In this document: in pieces, positions 12,392 to 22,114 of the stretch
Position numbering within the stretch: position 1 is the stretch's first letter
Layout of the letters: each line of letters starts with the position of its first letter
Origin: Paenibacillus sp. FSL R10-2782
GTDB lineage: Bacteria > Bacillota > Bacilli > Paenibacillales > Paenibacillaceae
Length of the DNA: 64,000 bases
NCBI RefSeq assembly: GCF_038592985.1
Contig: NZ_CP151951.1
Span: 3,773,001 to 3,837,000, forward strand
Reading direction: 5' to 3'
Notes under the pieces: model-generated
Databases searched by the model: none
Told to the model about the DNA's origin: nothing
What the model saw: the letters and a program-made list of their open reading frames with translations, nothing else
Translations under genes and position numbers: made by a program

Positions 12392-13069
12392 TTTATGTCT
12401 TCTGTAAAGAATATAACTTCTGCGCACATAATTCAACGGAACACTCCACACATGTACAAGCCGGGTAAACGGCCAGAATGCAAAAATCGCAAAGCCCATA
12501 AGTATATGAAGCTTGAAAGACATCGGTACGTCTCTCATCAGTGTCGGGTCAACACGGAATATAAATAAACCGCGGAACCAGATCGAGATCGTCTCCCGAT
12601 AATCAAATTCCGGCTGTACCGCATTCGTCACGAGAGTGGCGAACATCCCCATGCATACAATGACCAAAAGCAATACGTTTACAATCAAGTCAGACGCTGT
12701 ACTTAAACGGCGTACACTGCGTATTGTAAAACGACGAGAGGTAAGAATCAACATACCGAGGAACGTCATCGCTCCAAATAATCCACCAACATAAACTGCT
12801 CCAATATGATACAGATGATCGTTTACACCCAGTGCATGCATCCAGGTTTTTGGTATGCCCAGACCGGATACATGACCCATAATAACCGGGATAATACCCA
12901 GGTGGAATAAGAGACTTCCGACCATCAATTGTTTTTTTTCAATAAACTCACTTGATTTTGCTGTCCAATTGAACTGGTCGTTTCTATAGCGGAAAATATG
13001 CCCTACAATAAAGACCACCACGCACATATAAGGGAAAATAACCCATAAAAACTGCTCTAGCATCATCAT
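12389..13069 (-). CDS. narI: respiratory nitrate reductase gamma subunit (cytochrome b)
   Basis: 226 residues from ATG 13069, which overlaps the narJ stop (ATGA) and has GGAGGCAG upstream. Five hydrophobic segments. Histidines for the two b-haems are visible in VVFIVGHIFRYR, LFHLGIIPVIMGH and SFKLHILMGFAIFAFWPFTRLVH. It anchors NarGH to the membrane and passes electrons from menaquinol. Confidence 0.94.
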   Translation of the reverse strand: MMMLEQFLWVIFPYMCVVVFIVGHIFRYRNDQFNWTAKSSEFIEKKQLMVGSLLFHLGIIPVIMGHVSGLGIPKTWMHALGVNDHLYHIGAVYVGGLFGAMTFLGMLILTSRRFTIRSVRRLSTASDLIVNVLLLVIVCMGMFATLVTNAVQPEFDYRETISIWFRGLFIFRVDPTLMRDVPMSFKLHILMGFAIFAFWPFTRLVHVWSVPLNYVRRSYILYRRHK

Positions 13070-13632
13070 TGCGCGGCTGCCTCCTGTTCTACGCAAGCTT
13101 TAAGCGTTTCGCGCAGTCCCTTCACCAAATGAAAATACGGGCTTTCCATTTTTTCCAGCGCTTTAAGCAAATGATAGGTGCCGTCTTCCAGGATCGCGAT
13201 TGGCATGCGGAAGTTTTCTGTCGTCTTTGGATCTTGCGCCCATTCGGCGGCATACAGAAATTCACACATGAGCGGAAGGTAATCTGGCAGCTCGCCATCT
13301 GGCATTTCAAGTCCGTACATCTCATATAGTACCTTTAACTTGACCAGCATTTGTCCCCGTTCTTTTGCATCTTCGAATTTAAAGTAAGTCATATATAGTG
13401 CACAATTTTTTTGGAAATCAAAGGTTTCTGTATACATTTCCTGAATCTCTTCCATACTGAACTCTTGCATAAGGGACCAGTAGGTGTTCGCAATCGTATA
13501 TGCCGGATGGTTTGGATCAAAGGATGCTTCCAGAAAAGCCGGATGAAAATCCAGCTTTTCCGGGTACATGAGTTGCTGGGCGAAAAACTCGAATGATGGC
13601 TTGCATTCATACAGCTTCGCTACATTAATCAC
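13066..13632 (-). CDS. narJ: nitrate reductase assembly chaperone NarJ
   Basis: About 188 residues of the TorD/NarJ helical chaperone family (segments YCKPSFEFFAQQL-like, YLPLMCEFL, PYFHLVKGL). GTG 13632 is chosen as start: GGGGGT lies about 9 nt upstream and it overlaps the narH end by only 8 bp; an ATG at 13662 would overlap more. NarJ binds the NarG N-terminus and allows cofactor insertion before membrane docking. Confidence 0.9.
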   Translation of the reverse strand: MINVAKLYECKPSFEFFAQQLMYPEKLDFHPAFLEASFDPNHPAYTIANTYWSLMQEFSMEEIQEMYTETFDFQKNCALYMTYFKFEDAKERGQMLVKLKVLYEMYGLEMPDGELPDYLPLMCEFLYAAEWAQDPKTTENFRMPIAILEDGTYHLLKALEKMESPYFHLVKGLRETLKACVEQEAAAQ

Positions 13633-15202
13633 GCCAAATACCCCCGTAGAAATTTTCTTCATACATTTCTTTTCCAGTTTTCAAAGGCTCTTCCATCCCC
13701 ATTGAACTTGCCAGACTACAGCCGTCACAGCCAGAGCCTGAACCCATGTTCCCCATGGTATCACCATAACCAGCAGATCCTTGAGCACGGTATGCATTAG
13801 AATATCCTTCTTTATGCGACGTCGGAATGACGAAACGGTCCTCATACTTGGCAATCGCCAGAAGCCGGTACATCTGCTCGGTCTGCAACGATGTCATGCC
13901 GATACGTTCAAGACGGCTTTCATCGAAAGGTTGTCTTGTGGACTGGGCACGCATATAGGAGCGCATCATAGCCATCCGTTGCAGGGATTCCTTCACCGTC
14001 TGCGTGTCGCCCGCCGTCAGCATATTGGCAAGGTACTGAATGGGGGTGCGCATCTCTTCGATGGCCGGAAAGATCATGTCCGGATTCTCGATCGAGTCTT
14101 TCCCTTCAAAGTAATTCATAATTGGACTAAGCGGTGGCACATACCAGACCATCGGCAGCGTGCGATATTCCGGATGGAGCGGGAATGCCAGCTTGTACTC
14201 AATAGCAAGCTTGTAGACCGGCGAGTTCTGCGCTGCTTCAATCCAGTCCTCCGAGATGCCGTCTTTTCTCGCCTGAGCAATCACTGCCGGATCGTTTGGA
14301 TCCATAAACAAGTCACACTGCGCTTTATAAAGGTCTTTCTCATCCTGCGTAGAAGCGGCCTCAAGTACCCGATCTGCATCATACAGCAGAACGCCGAGGT
14401 AACGAATTCGTCCTGTACATGTCTCGGAACAGACCGTCGGCAGACCGGCTTCCACACGCGGGAAACAGAAGGTACATTTTTCCGCTTTGTTCGTCTGCCA
14501 GTTAAAGTACACTTTTTTGTATGGACAGCCCGTCATGCAATACCGCCAGCCGCGGCAGGCTTCCTGATCCACGAGCACGATTCCGTCCTCGTCCCGTTTG
14601 TACATGGCACCCGAAGGACATGACGCGACACAGCTCGGATTTAGACAATGTTCGCAAAGCCGTGGGAGATAAACCATGAACGACTTCTCAAAGTTAAATT
14701 TAATCTCTTCTTCGATTTTCTGAATATTTGGGTCAAGCGGACCGGTTACATGCGCACCCGCCAGGTCGTCTTCCCAGTTTGGACCCCATTCCAAATCCAT
14801 TTTTTCACCCGTTACCGCAGAATGCGCGCGTGCCACAGGTGAATGCTTCTGCTCGCCGGCATGGGTCAGATGCTCGTAATTGTAAGTCCATGGCTCATAA
14901 TAATCTTTCATTTCCGGCATGTCTGGATTGTAAAAAATCTTACCCAGCGCTATCTTGGACAGCTTGTTGCCTGACTTCAGTTCCAGTTTCCCTTTGCGGA
15001 GCTTCCAGCCGCCTTTATAAAGTTCCTGGTCTTCCCATCGCTTCGGATAACCGATACCAGGTTTGGTTTCCACATTGTTGAACCACATATATTCCGCACC
15101 TTTGCGGTTCGTCCAGGTTGTTTTGCATGTCACGCTGCACGTATGGCAGCCGATACATTTATCCAGGTTCATGACCATGGCAATTTGAGCTTTAATCTTC
15201 AA
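13625..15202 (-). CDS. narH: respiratory nitrate reductase beta subunit (Fe-S protein)
   Basis: 525 residues with the four ferredoxin-type clusters of the family. The first motif is CIGCHTCSVTC (Cys16-26). The others are CEHCLNPSCVASC, CRGWRYCMTGC (a Trp replaces one Cys, marking the [3Fe-4S] cluster) and CTFCFPR followed by CSETC. It relays electrons from NarI haems to NarG. It overlaps narG by 11 bp. The C-terminal ~50 residues contain a CDGC motif in a Gly/Ser-rich tail. Confidence 0.95.
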   Translation of the reverse strand: MKIKAQIAMVMNLDKCIGCHTCSVTCKTTWTNRKGAEYMWFNNVETKPGIGYPKRWEDQELYKGGWKLRKGKLELKSGNKLSKIALGKIFYNPDMPEMKDYYEPWTYNYEHLTHAGEQKHSPVARAHSAVTGEKMDLEWGPNWEDDLAGAHVTGPLDPNIQKIEEEIKFNFEKSFMVYLPRLCEHCLNPSCVASCPSGAMYKRDEDGIVLVDQEACRGWRYCMTGCPYKKVYFNWQTNKAEKCTFCFPRVEAGLPTVCSETCTGRIRYLGVLLYDADRVLEAASTQDEKDLYKAQCDLFMDPNDPAVIAQARKDGISEDWIEAAQNSPVYKLAIEYKLAFPLHPEYRTLPMVWYVPPLSPIMNYFEGKDSIENPDMIFPAIEEMRTPIQYLANMLTAGDTQTVKESLQRMAMMRSYMRAQSTRQPFDESRLERIGMTSLQTEQMYRLLAIAKYEDRFVIPTSHKEGYSNAYRAQGSAGYGDTMGNMGSGSGCDGCSLASSMGMEEPLKTGKEMYEENFYGGIWRD

Positions 15203-18200
15203 GCCAGTTAACCTCCTTCATTTTACGTACCGCAACGTACACATCACGCTGGTTGCCGATCGGGCCATAATAGTTGAATCCATAACTAAGCTGAGCATAT
15301 CCACCGACCATCTGGGTTGGTTTGAGATGAATTCTTGTTGGTGCGTTATGACTACCGCCGCGTGTATCCGTGATTTCGGAGCCTGGCACTTGAATGTGCT
15401 TATCCTGAGCATGGTACATGAACATCGTTCCTCTTGGCATCCGGTGGCTGACAACGGTCCGGGCGGTTACGACGCCATTACGGTTGTATACCTCTACCCA
15501 GTCATTGTCGGCAAGACCGTGCGCCTCTGCGTCTTCGTTGTTGATCCACACGGTAGGACCTCCGCGAAACAGTGTAAGCATGTGCTGGTTATCCTGGTAG
15601 GTGGAGTGAATATTCCATTTACCATGCGGAGTCAGATAACGAAGCACGAGTGAATCTTGTCCGCCTTTTATTTCCCGATCGCGCGGGCCGAACACCATCG
15701 GCGGCAGAGTCGGTTTGTAGATCGGCAATGATTCCCCAAACTGTTGGAAAATCTCATGATCAATATAGAAATGCTGTCTTCCTGTCAACGTACGAAACGG
15801 AACAAGGCGTTCAATATTCGTTGTAAATGGTGAATAGCGACGTCCTTTCTTGTTCGATCCAGTGAATACCGGTGTCGGTATAACCTCACGCGGCTGTACC
15901 GTGATACTTTGGAAAGTGATCTTTTCCGCTGCCCGGTCGGCCGAGATGTCTTTGAGTTCAACACCGTGAAGCTCTTCTGCCTGCTCATAAGCCTTTTGCG
16001 AGACCTGTCCATTGGTCGCAGATGAAAGGTGAAGAATAGTATTGGCCACTTGACGAGCTGTCTGGATTTTAGGCAAACCATCTTTAATGGAATCATCGTA
16101 ATAAACTCCGTTCAGCCTTTTCAATTCCTCATATTCGTCCGCTACGGAGAAGCTGACGCCATGCGCACCTGTTTTCCCGGTAGTCAAATTCGGACCGAGT
16201 GATATATATTTATCGTGAATTTTAGTATAGTCGCGTTCGATAATGCTGAAATTCGGCATGGTTTTACCCGGAGTCGCTTCAATTTCGCCCTTCGTCCAGT
16301 CCTTTACAAGACCCATCGGCTGCGAAATCTCGCCCATACTGTCGTGTGAGAGCGGCGCGGTCACAAGGTCTTTATATATTCCCGGTAGGTACTCTTTCGC
16401 CATATCGGAAAAGACCTCGGAAAGCTGGCGGTAAATATCCCAGTCTGCGCGGGATTCCCACAGTGGATTAACCGCCGGGTTAAACGGATGTACGAAAGGA
16501 TGCATGTCTGTTGACGACAAGTCTGTTTTTTCGTACCAGGTTGCCGCCGGAAGTACGATGTCCGCGTACAATGGGGTTGTTGTCATCCGGAAATCAAGTG
16601 CAACCATCAGATCAAGCTTTCCTTCCACATCTTCCCGCCAGACGATTTCCTCGGGTTTCTGTTCCTCGTTCGGCCGAGCAAGCAGGGCGTCGGATGCTCC
16701 GAGTAAATGTTTCATGAAATACTCTTGTCCCTTCGCCGAACTGGAAATCAGGTTTGACCGCCAAACAAAGAGCGAACGCGGGAAGTTCTCAGCTGCCCCA
16801 GGATCTTCCACGGCGAAGCGTGTCTTACGTGATTTGATCTCTTCCACAGAGTGATTGATTATGTCCTCGTTGGACTTCTTGCCTAATTGCGCCGCCTCTT
16901 CGGCGAACAGCAGACTGTTTTTATTAAACTGTGGATAAGAAGGTAGCCAACCCAGACGCGCTGCGAGCACGTTGTAGTCTGCTGGGTGCCGGTAACTGAC
17001 ATCCCCACCAGTCGGTGACTTCAAGGTGTCTGTGCCACTTTCTTCATAACGCCACTGCTCCGTTGCAAAATAGAAAAATGATGTAGCATTTTGCAGTCTA
17101 GCCGACCCTTGCCAGTCTTTTGCAAAGGCAACCGTTGACCAGCCTTCGATTGGGCGGAGCTTTTCTTGACCAACATAATGCGCCCAGCCTCCACCGTTTA
17201 CGCCTTGGGAAGCAGTCAACATGACCAGGTTCAAGATAGACCGATAGATCGTGTCACTATTGAACCAGTGATTGATACCCGCACCCATAATAATCATGGA
17301 GCGCCCTTTAGTATCGATAGCATTTTGAGCAAACTCCCGAGCAATCTGCACCACAACAGATGCCTTCACGCCTGTGATCTTCTCCTGCCAGGCAGGGGTA
17401 TAATGCGAAGCTGCATCGTAATAATCTTTGGCGTTATGAGGGCTGTCACTGCGCGCGACACCGTACTGGCTCATCATCAGATCGTACACGGTTGCAACGT
17501 AACGCTCCGAACCATCTGCCAGGCGCACTTTTTTGGCCGGAATTACACGTTTGAACGTTCCATTACCAGCGTTATCAAAATAAGGGAATACGACTTCTTC
17601 CCATTGCTCGCCATGACCTTCCACAGTGAGCGCAGGCTCTACCCTTGTTCCGTCTTCACGTTCCAGGATCAGGTTCCATTTCTTATCCTGTTCCCAACGC
17701 TGTCCCATCGTACCGTTCGGGACCAGCATTTCCCCTGCCACTTCGTCATATATGACCGGCTTCCAGTCCGCATGCTGCGAAACATCCCCAAGGTCACTCG
17801 CCCGTAGAAAACGCCCACCTTTCCAGGCTCCTTCGTGTGGATCAAGCAGAATCATGAACGGCATATCCGTATATTGTTTGGCATAGTTAATGAACATTGG
17901 TTCTTGGCGTTCTTTGTAGAACTCATCCAGAATGACATGTGTCATAGCCTGAGCCACGGCAGCATCTGTACCCGGATTCGGTGCAAGCCAATTGTCAGCG
18001 AACTTCACATTCTCCGCCAAGTCGGGAGCCACCGATACGACCTTTGTCCCCTTATAACGTACCTCCGTCATAAAATGAGCGTCCGGCGTCCGGGTAAGCG
18101 GTACGTTTGATCCCCACATGATCAGGTAACCCGCGTTGTACCAGTCAGAAGATTCCGGCACGTCCGTCTGCTCACCCCAAATTTGAGGAGATGCAGGCGG

Positions 18201-18866
18201 AAGGTCGGCATACCAGTCATAAAAACTCAACATCTGCCCACCGAGCAGCGAAATGAACCGGGCTCCCGAAGCGTAGCTTATCATTGACATCGCCGGGATT
18301 GGCGTAAAGCCCGCGATGCGGTCGGGACCATACTTACGAATGGTATAGATGAGTTGCGCCGAGATCAGACGCAGGACATCATCCCAGCCGACACGGACAT
18401 GTCCACCTTTTCCGCGAGCCGATTTGTAGAGCTTGGCTTTCTCAGGGTCTTCTACGATGCTTGCCCATGCGTCTACTGGATTCGTATGCTCCTTAATGGC
18501 GGCTAACCAAAGCCGCAATAACTTACCGCGCATATAAGGGTATTTCACGCGTAATGGACTGTATTCATACCAGGAAAATGTAGCGCCACGCGGGCATCCG
18601 CGCGGCTCAAATTCCGGCATGTCAACGCCGCAGGAAGGATAATCAATTTGCTGATTCTCCCAGGTGATGATGCCGTTTTTAACAAAAACCTTCCAGCTAC
18701 AGGAGCCAGTACAGTTGACTCCGTGCGTCGTCCGAACCACTTTGTCGTGAGACCAACGCTGACGGTACACGTTTTCCCATTCTCTATTTTTTTCCTCAAG
18801 GATTGACCAATTTCCGGAATAGCTTTCGATCGGTTTAAAAAAGTTGAGGTTGTATTTTTTTTTCAT
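15192..18866 (-). CDS. narG: respiratory nitrate reductase alpha subunit (Mo-bisMGD)
   Basis: 1224 residues, full family length. The N-terminal FeS0 ligands follow the NarG pattern His48-x3-Cys52-x3-Cys56 and Cys79 (HGVNCTGSCSW). The Mo-bisMGD domains fill the rest, with the Asp-ligand region SYASGARFISLLGG and the dinucleotide-binding end (NDWVEVYNRNGVV). It reduces nitrate to nitrite on the cytoplasmic side. AAGGAG lies 12 nt before the ATG. First gene of narGHJI(nreABC). Confidence 0.96.
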   Translation of the reverse strand: MKKKYNLNFFKPIESYSGNWSILEEKNREWENVYRQRWSHDKVVRTTHGVNCTGSCSWKVFVKNGIITWENQQIDYPSCGVDMPEFEPRGCPRGATFSWYEYSPLRVKYPYMRGKLLRLWLAAIKEHTNPVDAWASIVEDPEKAKLYKSARGKGGHVRVGWDDVLRLISAQLIYTIRKYGPDRIAGFTPIPAMSMISYASGARFISLLGGQMLSFYDWYADLPPASPQIWGEQTDVPESSDWYNAGYLIMWGSNVPLTRTPDAHFMTEVRYKGTKVVSVAPDLAENVKFADNWLAPNPGTDAAVAQAMTHVILDEFYKERQEPMFINYAKQYTDMPFMILLDPHEGAWKGGRFLRASDLGDVSQHADWKPVIYDEVAGEMLVPNGTMGQRWEQDKKWNLILEREDGTRVEPALTVEGHGEQWEEVVFPYFDNAGNGTFKRVIPAKKVRLADGSERYVATVYDLMMSQYGVARSDSPHNAKDYYDAASHYTPAWQEKITGVKASVVVQIAREFAQNAIDTKGRSMIIMGAGINHWFNSDTIYRSILNLVMLTASQGVNGGGWAHYVGQEKLRPIEGWSTVAFAKDWQGSARLQNATSFFYFATEQWRYEESGTDTLKSPTGGDVSYRHPADYNVLAARLGWLPSYPQFNKNSLLFAEEAAQLGKKSNEDIINHSVEEIKSRKTRFAVEDPGAAENFPRSLFVWRSNLISSSAKGQEYFMKHLLGASDALLARPNEEQKPEEIVWREDVEGKLDLMVALDFRMTTTPLYADIVLPAATWYEKTDLSSTDMHPFVHPFNPAVNPLWESRADWDIYRQLSEVFSDMAKEYLPGIYKDLVTAPLSHDSMGEISQPMGLVKDWTKGEIEATPGKTMPNFSIIERDYTKIHDKYISLGPNLTTGKTGAHGVSFSVADEYEELKRLNGVYYDDSIKDGLPKIQTARQVANTILHLSSATNGQVSQKAYEQAEELHGVELKDISADRAAEKITFQSITVQPREVIPTPVFTGSNKKGRRYSPFTTNIERLVPFRTLTGRQHFYIDHEIFQQFGESLPIYKPTLPPMVFGPRDREIKGGQDSLVLRYLTPHGKWNIHSTYQDNQHMLTLFRGGPTVWINNEDAEAHGLADNDWVEVYNRNGVVTARTVVSHRMPRGTMFMYHAQDKHIQVPGSEITDTRGGSHNAPTRIHLKPTQMVGGYAQLSYGFNYYGPIGNQRDVYVAVRKMKEVNWLED

Positions 18867-18939
18867 CGATGACCAACACTCCTTTTCAGAATGAAAAACC
18901 CTAAAGCAGATTCAAGAGAAGATTCATTCAGTTACTCTC

Positions 18940-18968
18940 ATTATGTAATTCATCCATGTTTGTTCCCA
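18940..18968 (-). promoter_or_regulatory. promoter of narGHJI
   Basis: Minus strand: -35 TGGGAA (18968-18963), 17-bp spacer, -10 CATAAT (18945-18940). It shares position and spacing with the narK, ric and ywiC-like promoters. Confidence 0.65.
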
Positions 18969-18969
18969 T

Positions 18970-18983
18970 TAGGGAATGTCCTA
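18970..18983. promoter_or_regulatory. NreC-like box upstream of narG
   Basis: TAGGGAATGTCCTA fits TAGGG-N4-CCCTA with one mismatch, one base from the -35. A weaker partner (AGGAAATCCCT within 18992-19004) lies about 22 bp further upstream, the same phasing as at narK. I saw no TGTGA-N6-TCACA Fnr site here. Confidence 0.7.
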
Positions 18984-19021
18984 TAGCGCTACAGGAAATC
19001 CCTCGTTCTATAAAAAGATAC

Positions 19022-19051
19022 AAAAAAGCCTCCCACTAATAGAGGGAAGCT
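19022..19051 (-). terminator. terminator downstream of the modB remnant
   Basis: Minus-strand arms AGCTTCCC and GGGAGGCT with a 9-nt loop, followed by six T. It isolates narG from upstream transcription. Confidence 0.8.
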
Positions 19052-19097
19052 TCTATGAAGGCGGACCAGTTTTTGCAATCGCACTTTTTGGCCGTGA

Positions 19098-19487
19098 TTA
19101 ATCTTTCTTTTGACCAGTTAATGAGAGCATGATAAAGGAAATGAAGATCATCGAGCATACCCAGGCCCAGGCCATAGGAAGATAACCAGAATCCACCGCA
19201 ATATAAATGGCAGTCGGAATCATTTGTGTTTTACCCGGAATATTCCCGGCAATCATCAGCGTAGCACCAAATTCGCCCAGACCGCGGGCAAAGCCGAGTA
19301 CAAAAGCGGCTTTAAAAGAAGGAAAAATTTCAACGAACGTTTTTCCTTTAAATGATCCTAATCGAGATATCCACCAGGCCGCAACCAAGCTTACTACGAT
19401 AACCAACACACTCGATAACAGCGCAACCTGCAACGATAATTGGATAGGAGACCAATATTCATTCCAATCCAGGTCCTGCATGATCAC
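19098..19487 (-). pseudogene. modB: molybdate ABC permease ModB with internal deletion
   Basis: 129 codons stay open, against about 220 in the family. The first 50 residues match the ModB N-terminus ([20 protein letters not shown]) and the last 75 match its end ([20 protein letters not shown]). The middle, including most of the transmembrane core and the EAA coupling loop, is missing in frame between FVEI and FPSFKAAF. It overlaps the modA remnant stop. modC is absent. It is very unlikely to transport molybdate. Confidence 0.8.
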
Positions 19488-19767
19488 TTCGGTATGGAAA
19501 ATCCATACTTAGCCATGATATCCAAAGACTCTTGCGTTTGTAGGTACGCATAAAAGTCTTCAGCATCTCGGCTATGTTTTGAAGCTTTAACAATTCCGAT
19601 TGGATATTCAACAGGTGAATAAGCTTTAGGATCAACCTCAAAGGGAATTGTGCTTCCTGTGCGTAGCTGCCAGCAGGAACACTTTCAGGAATACCGATCG
19701 CCACTTTCTTCACTTCTTCTATTGTTAAATCTGTTATGCTACCGATATTCATTGTTCCGTACCGCAT
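19484..19767 (-). pseudogene. modA: molybdate-binding protein ModA remnant
   Basis: The minus strand holds two in-order pieces of a ModA C-terminus in different frames: VKKVAIGIPESVPAGSYA, then YSPVEYPIGIVKAS to the end [10 protein letters not shown]. The signal peptide and N-terminal lobe are gone and a stretch between the pieces is lost. The stop overlaps the modB start, preserving the original modAB order. Confidence 0.75.
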
Positions 19768-19803
19768 CCTGAAAATTATAAAACGATGAAAAAAGTCAAA
19801 AAT

Positions 19804-19837
19804 AAAAAAATGCTATTTTAATAAATTTTTGCATTTT
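19804..19837 (-). terminator. terminator downstream of ric
   Basis: Minus-strand AAAATGC / GCATTTT stem with an AT-rich loop, followed by a T-run (19810-19804), 45 bp after the ric stop. Confidence 0.6.
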
Positions 19838-19881
19838 GTTTGACTCCTCCATGTTAGTTCATCATTATGTGATGGGTTTCG

Positions 19882-20583
19882 TTATTGCTGTGCCTGTCTC
19901 GTACGTTCGACTAGTGTACAATTTTCAAGAAGAATATGATTAAAAATGTCCGCTTCCAGATTTTCGAACCGCTTCAATACGAGCCGGTGCGTACCACAAG
20001 CCTCCTGCAGCGGCTCAAAACCGTTTGTGATCAAGCGCAGTTCCTTCAGTAATTCCACCACTGCTTGATGTTCATCTTGCAACTTGGATAAATACGGATT
20101 TAGTGCGTCTGCCCGCTCAACTGTCGATTCCTGTAAAAACGCTTGAATCATCGGAAACACAAGGTTTTCCTCATTTTGAATATGTTCCGATAATTCCTGT
20201 TTAAGCAAGGTGAACAGTTCATTAACTCGCTTTAGATGCGGATAACGTTCGCCGTGAACCCGCGTTAGTTTGGTTACATACGGCGTGAGCGCCGATAGTT
20301 CTTCGCTAGGCTTTGTATGATACTCTTCCTGGATATAGGCGATTAGTTCTTTTGGTTCGAGTGAAGAAGGTCGCATTTGCTTTTGCTGTGCCTGACTTTT
20401 CTCCACTTCATGCACCTGCGCCAGCAGTTCACCAGCGTGGAGACCTCGATTGGCAGCTGCTTCACGGAGCGATATTTTCCCACCACAGCAGAAGTCAATC
20501 CGCAGTTTACGGAACAAATCTCCTGTTTTTGGTACTTCTTTCACAATGTCCGCTACCCATGTTTCTTCCGTTAACTGGCTCAT
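19882..20583 (-). CDS. ric: iron-sulfur cluster repair di-iron protein (RIC/ScdA/YtfE)
   Basis: 233 residues from ATG 20583, with GGGGGA 7 nt upstream. The N-terminal ScdA_N domain has the DFCCGGK motif (about residues 30-36). A hemerythrin-like domain follows, with diiron-ligand histidines in HGERYPHLKR, EHIQNEENLVFPMI, DEHQAV and GTHRLVLKRFE. It repairs Fe-S centres damaged by NO or oxidants, useful in a cell making nitrite and NO. It has its own NreC-type promoter and terminator. Its 5' end is partly duplicated upstream of the ywiC-like gene. Confidence 0.92.
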   Translation of the reverse strand: MSQLTEETWVADIVKEVPKTGDLFRKLRIDFCCGGKISLREAAANRGLHAGELLAQVHEVEKSQAQQKQMRPSSLEPKELIAYIQEEYHTKPSEELSALTPYVTKLTRVHGERYPHLKRVNELFTLLKQELSEHIQNEENLVFPMIQAFLQESTVERADALNPYLSKLQDEHQAVVELLKELRLITNGFEPLQEACGTHRLVLKRFENLEADIFNHILLENCTLVERTRQAQQ

Positions 20584-20625
20584 CATCCATTCCCCCATCT
20601 TACTTCGGTTTTATGGTCCACTTTC

Positions 20626-20669
20626 ATTCTACGTCTCCCTTAGAGCTGAACCAATCAGGGCATCCCCTC
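20626..20669 (-). promoter_or_regulatory. ric promoter with NreC-like box
   Basis: Minus strand: -10 TAGAAT (20631-20626), 17-bp spacer, -35 TTGGTT (20654-20649). Adjacent box CAGGGCATCCCCTC at 20656-20669 and a degenerate second one near 20678-20691. The sequence is closely similar to 24050-24115. Confidence 0.7.
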
Positions 20670-20692
20670 TTTCACAAGAGGAAATAGCCTGA

Positions 20693-22114
20693 TTATAAAA
20701 AATCTGAAAGCAACTGTTCAGCCGCTTCTTTGCCTTGAGCGATACAATCCGGAATTCCAACGCCTCCATAACCAGCACCGCATAGAAATACATTCGGTAA
20801 GTGCTGTGAAAAGTCATGTCTCACCCTCGCCATATGCTCTTTGTGTCCAATCGGATATTGCGGCATCGATTGATTACACCGACTGACTTCGGTCAGTTCT
20901 GGTTCAGCTTCGAGCCCCATTAAATCTTTCAGGTCTTTGCGCGCCGCAACCACAAGTTCATCGTCTGTCATCTGAACCCACTCCTGTGCACCTGCATGTC
21001 CGATATAGGTTCGTAAGAGGGTATATCCTTCAGGAGCAGTATGGCTCCACTTTGTCGAAGAACATGTACATGCCGTAATCATTTTGCCTTCTTTGCGTGG
21101 TACCAGAAATCCTGTTCCCTCAAAAGCAAGATTAAGATCTGTATTTTTATAAGCAAGGGCAATATTGGCTACAGAAACATAGTTAATCTTGTTTAACCAG
21201 CTAGCGCTTGCAACACCGGAGAATAATTTAGCCGCCTCAAAGGCTGGAACAGCGCAGATCACTGCATCAGCATCTATTTTTTGTCCATGTTCTAAAATGA
21301 CCTGATAACCGCTTTCTTTCCTTACTTCAACTACACCTTGTCCCATAACAAAACGTACGGTATCCAGTCTTTCCTTTAGCCGCTCCACGATTGTAGATAA
21401 TCCTGACCGATAAGAAAGAAACATACTTTTCTTAGCGATATCCGGCAGTTTTTTTTGTACAGCCGACTTTCTTCCCGCCCCTTTAGACATACCTTTAATC
21501 AGACTTCCATGCTTTTGTTCCATCTGCTTAAATTGAGGGAAGGTTGACATCAGGCTAAGAGAATGTGTATCGCCAGCGTAAATTCCAGACAGTAGAGGTT
21601 CTGTAATCTGCTCCAGAACTTCTTTGCCGAGGCGCCTCTTGATAAAATCACCTAGAGATTCGTCCGCATCACCTTTCTTCGCCGGGATGATTAAATCCAA
21701 GGCTGCCCGTGCTTTCCCCAGCGGAGAGATAAGTCCCGTCCGAATGAAAGGGGTGAGCTTCGTTGGAATGCCCAGAATGAAGCCCATCGGCATCGTGTGA
21801 AGCTTGCCCTTATGCAAAATACAGGCAGATTTGGCCTTTGGGTTTGTCGACACCAGCTCTGCTTCCAGTCCCAACTCCATGGTCAGATCCAATATAGCCG
21901 TCTTTCTGGCCAAGAAAGCATCCGGTCCTTTTTCGATCATAAAATCGTTTTGGCGAACGGTTTGCAACTTTCCTCCCAGACGGTCGCTTTTCTCCACCAG
22001 TGTAATCTCCACCTCAAGCTGTCTATCCTCAGCCAGCTTTTTCACATAAAAGGCAGCACTTAAACCGCTTATTCCTCCACCCAGAATGACAACTCTTTTC
22101 GCATTTTTATTCAT
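20693..22114 (-). CDS. hemY: coproporphyrinogen/protoporphyrinogen III oxidase (HemY/CgoX)
   Basis: 473 residues from ATG 22114, overlapping the preceding gene by 8 bp. The FAD-binding GGGISGLSA motif lies at residues 12-20 with EKSDRLGGKLQT after it. The C-terminal GAGYGGVGIPDCIAQGKEAAEQLL is the second FAD contact. It oxidises the porphyrinogen in oxygen-dependent haem synthesis of Gram-positives. Its presence here fits the haem demand of NarI. An in-frame ATG at 22165 would overlap the neighbour further. Confidence 0.92.
   Translation of the reverse strand: MNKNAKRVVILGGGISGLSAAFYVKKLAEDRQLEVEITLVEKSDRLGGKLQTVRQNDFMIEKGPDAFLARKTAILDLTMELGLEAELVSTNPKAKSACILHKGKLHTMPMGFILGIPTKLTPFIRTGLISPLGKARAALDLIIPAKKGDADESLGDFIKRRLGKEVLEQITEPLLSGIYAGDTHSLSLMSTFPQFKQMEQKHGSLIKGMSKGAGRKSAVQKKLPDIAKKSMFLSYRSGLSTIVERLKERLDTVRFVMGQGVVEVRKESGYQVILEHGQKIDADAVICAVPAFEAAKLFSGVASASWLNKINYVSVANIALAYKNTDLNLAFEGTGFLVPRKEGKMITACTCSSTKWSHTAPEGYTLLRTYIGHAGAQEWVQMTDDELVVAARKDLKDLMGLEAEPELTEVSRCNQSMPQYPIGHKEHMARVRHDFSQHLPNVFLCGAGYGGVGIPDCIAQGKEAAEQLLSDFL

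Noticed and set aside
13781..14623. 280-codon plus-strand open frame opposite narH
   Set aside because: Basic, His/Arg-rich translation opposite a conserved Fe-S protein; no start signals.
18867..19021. Fnr site (TGTGA-N6-TCACA) upstream of narG
   Set aside because: I looked for it because Fnr controls nar in Bacillus; only the NreC-like boxes fit.
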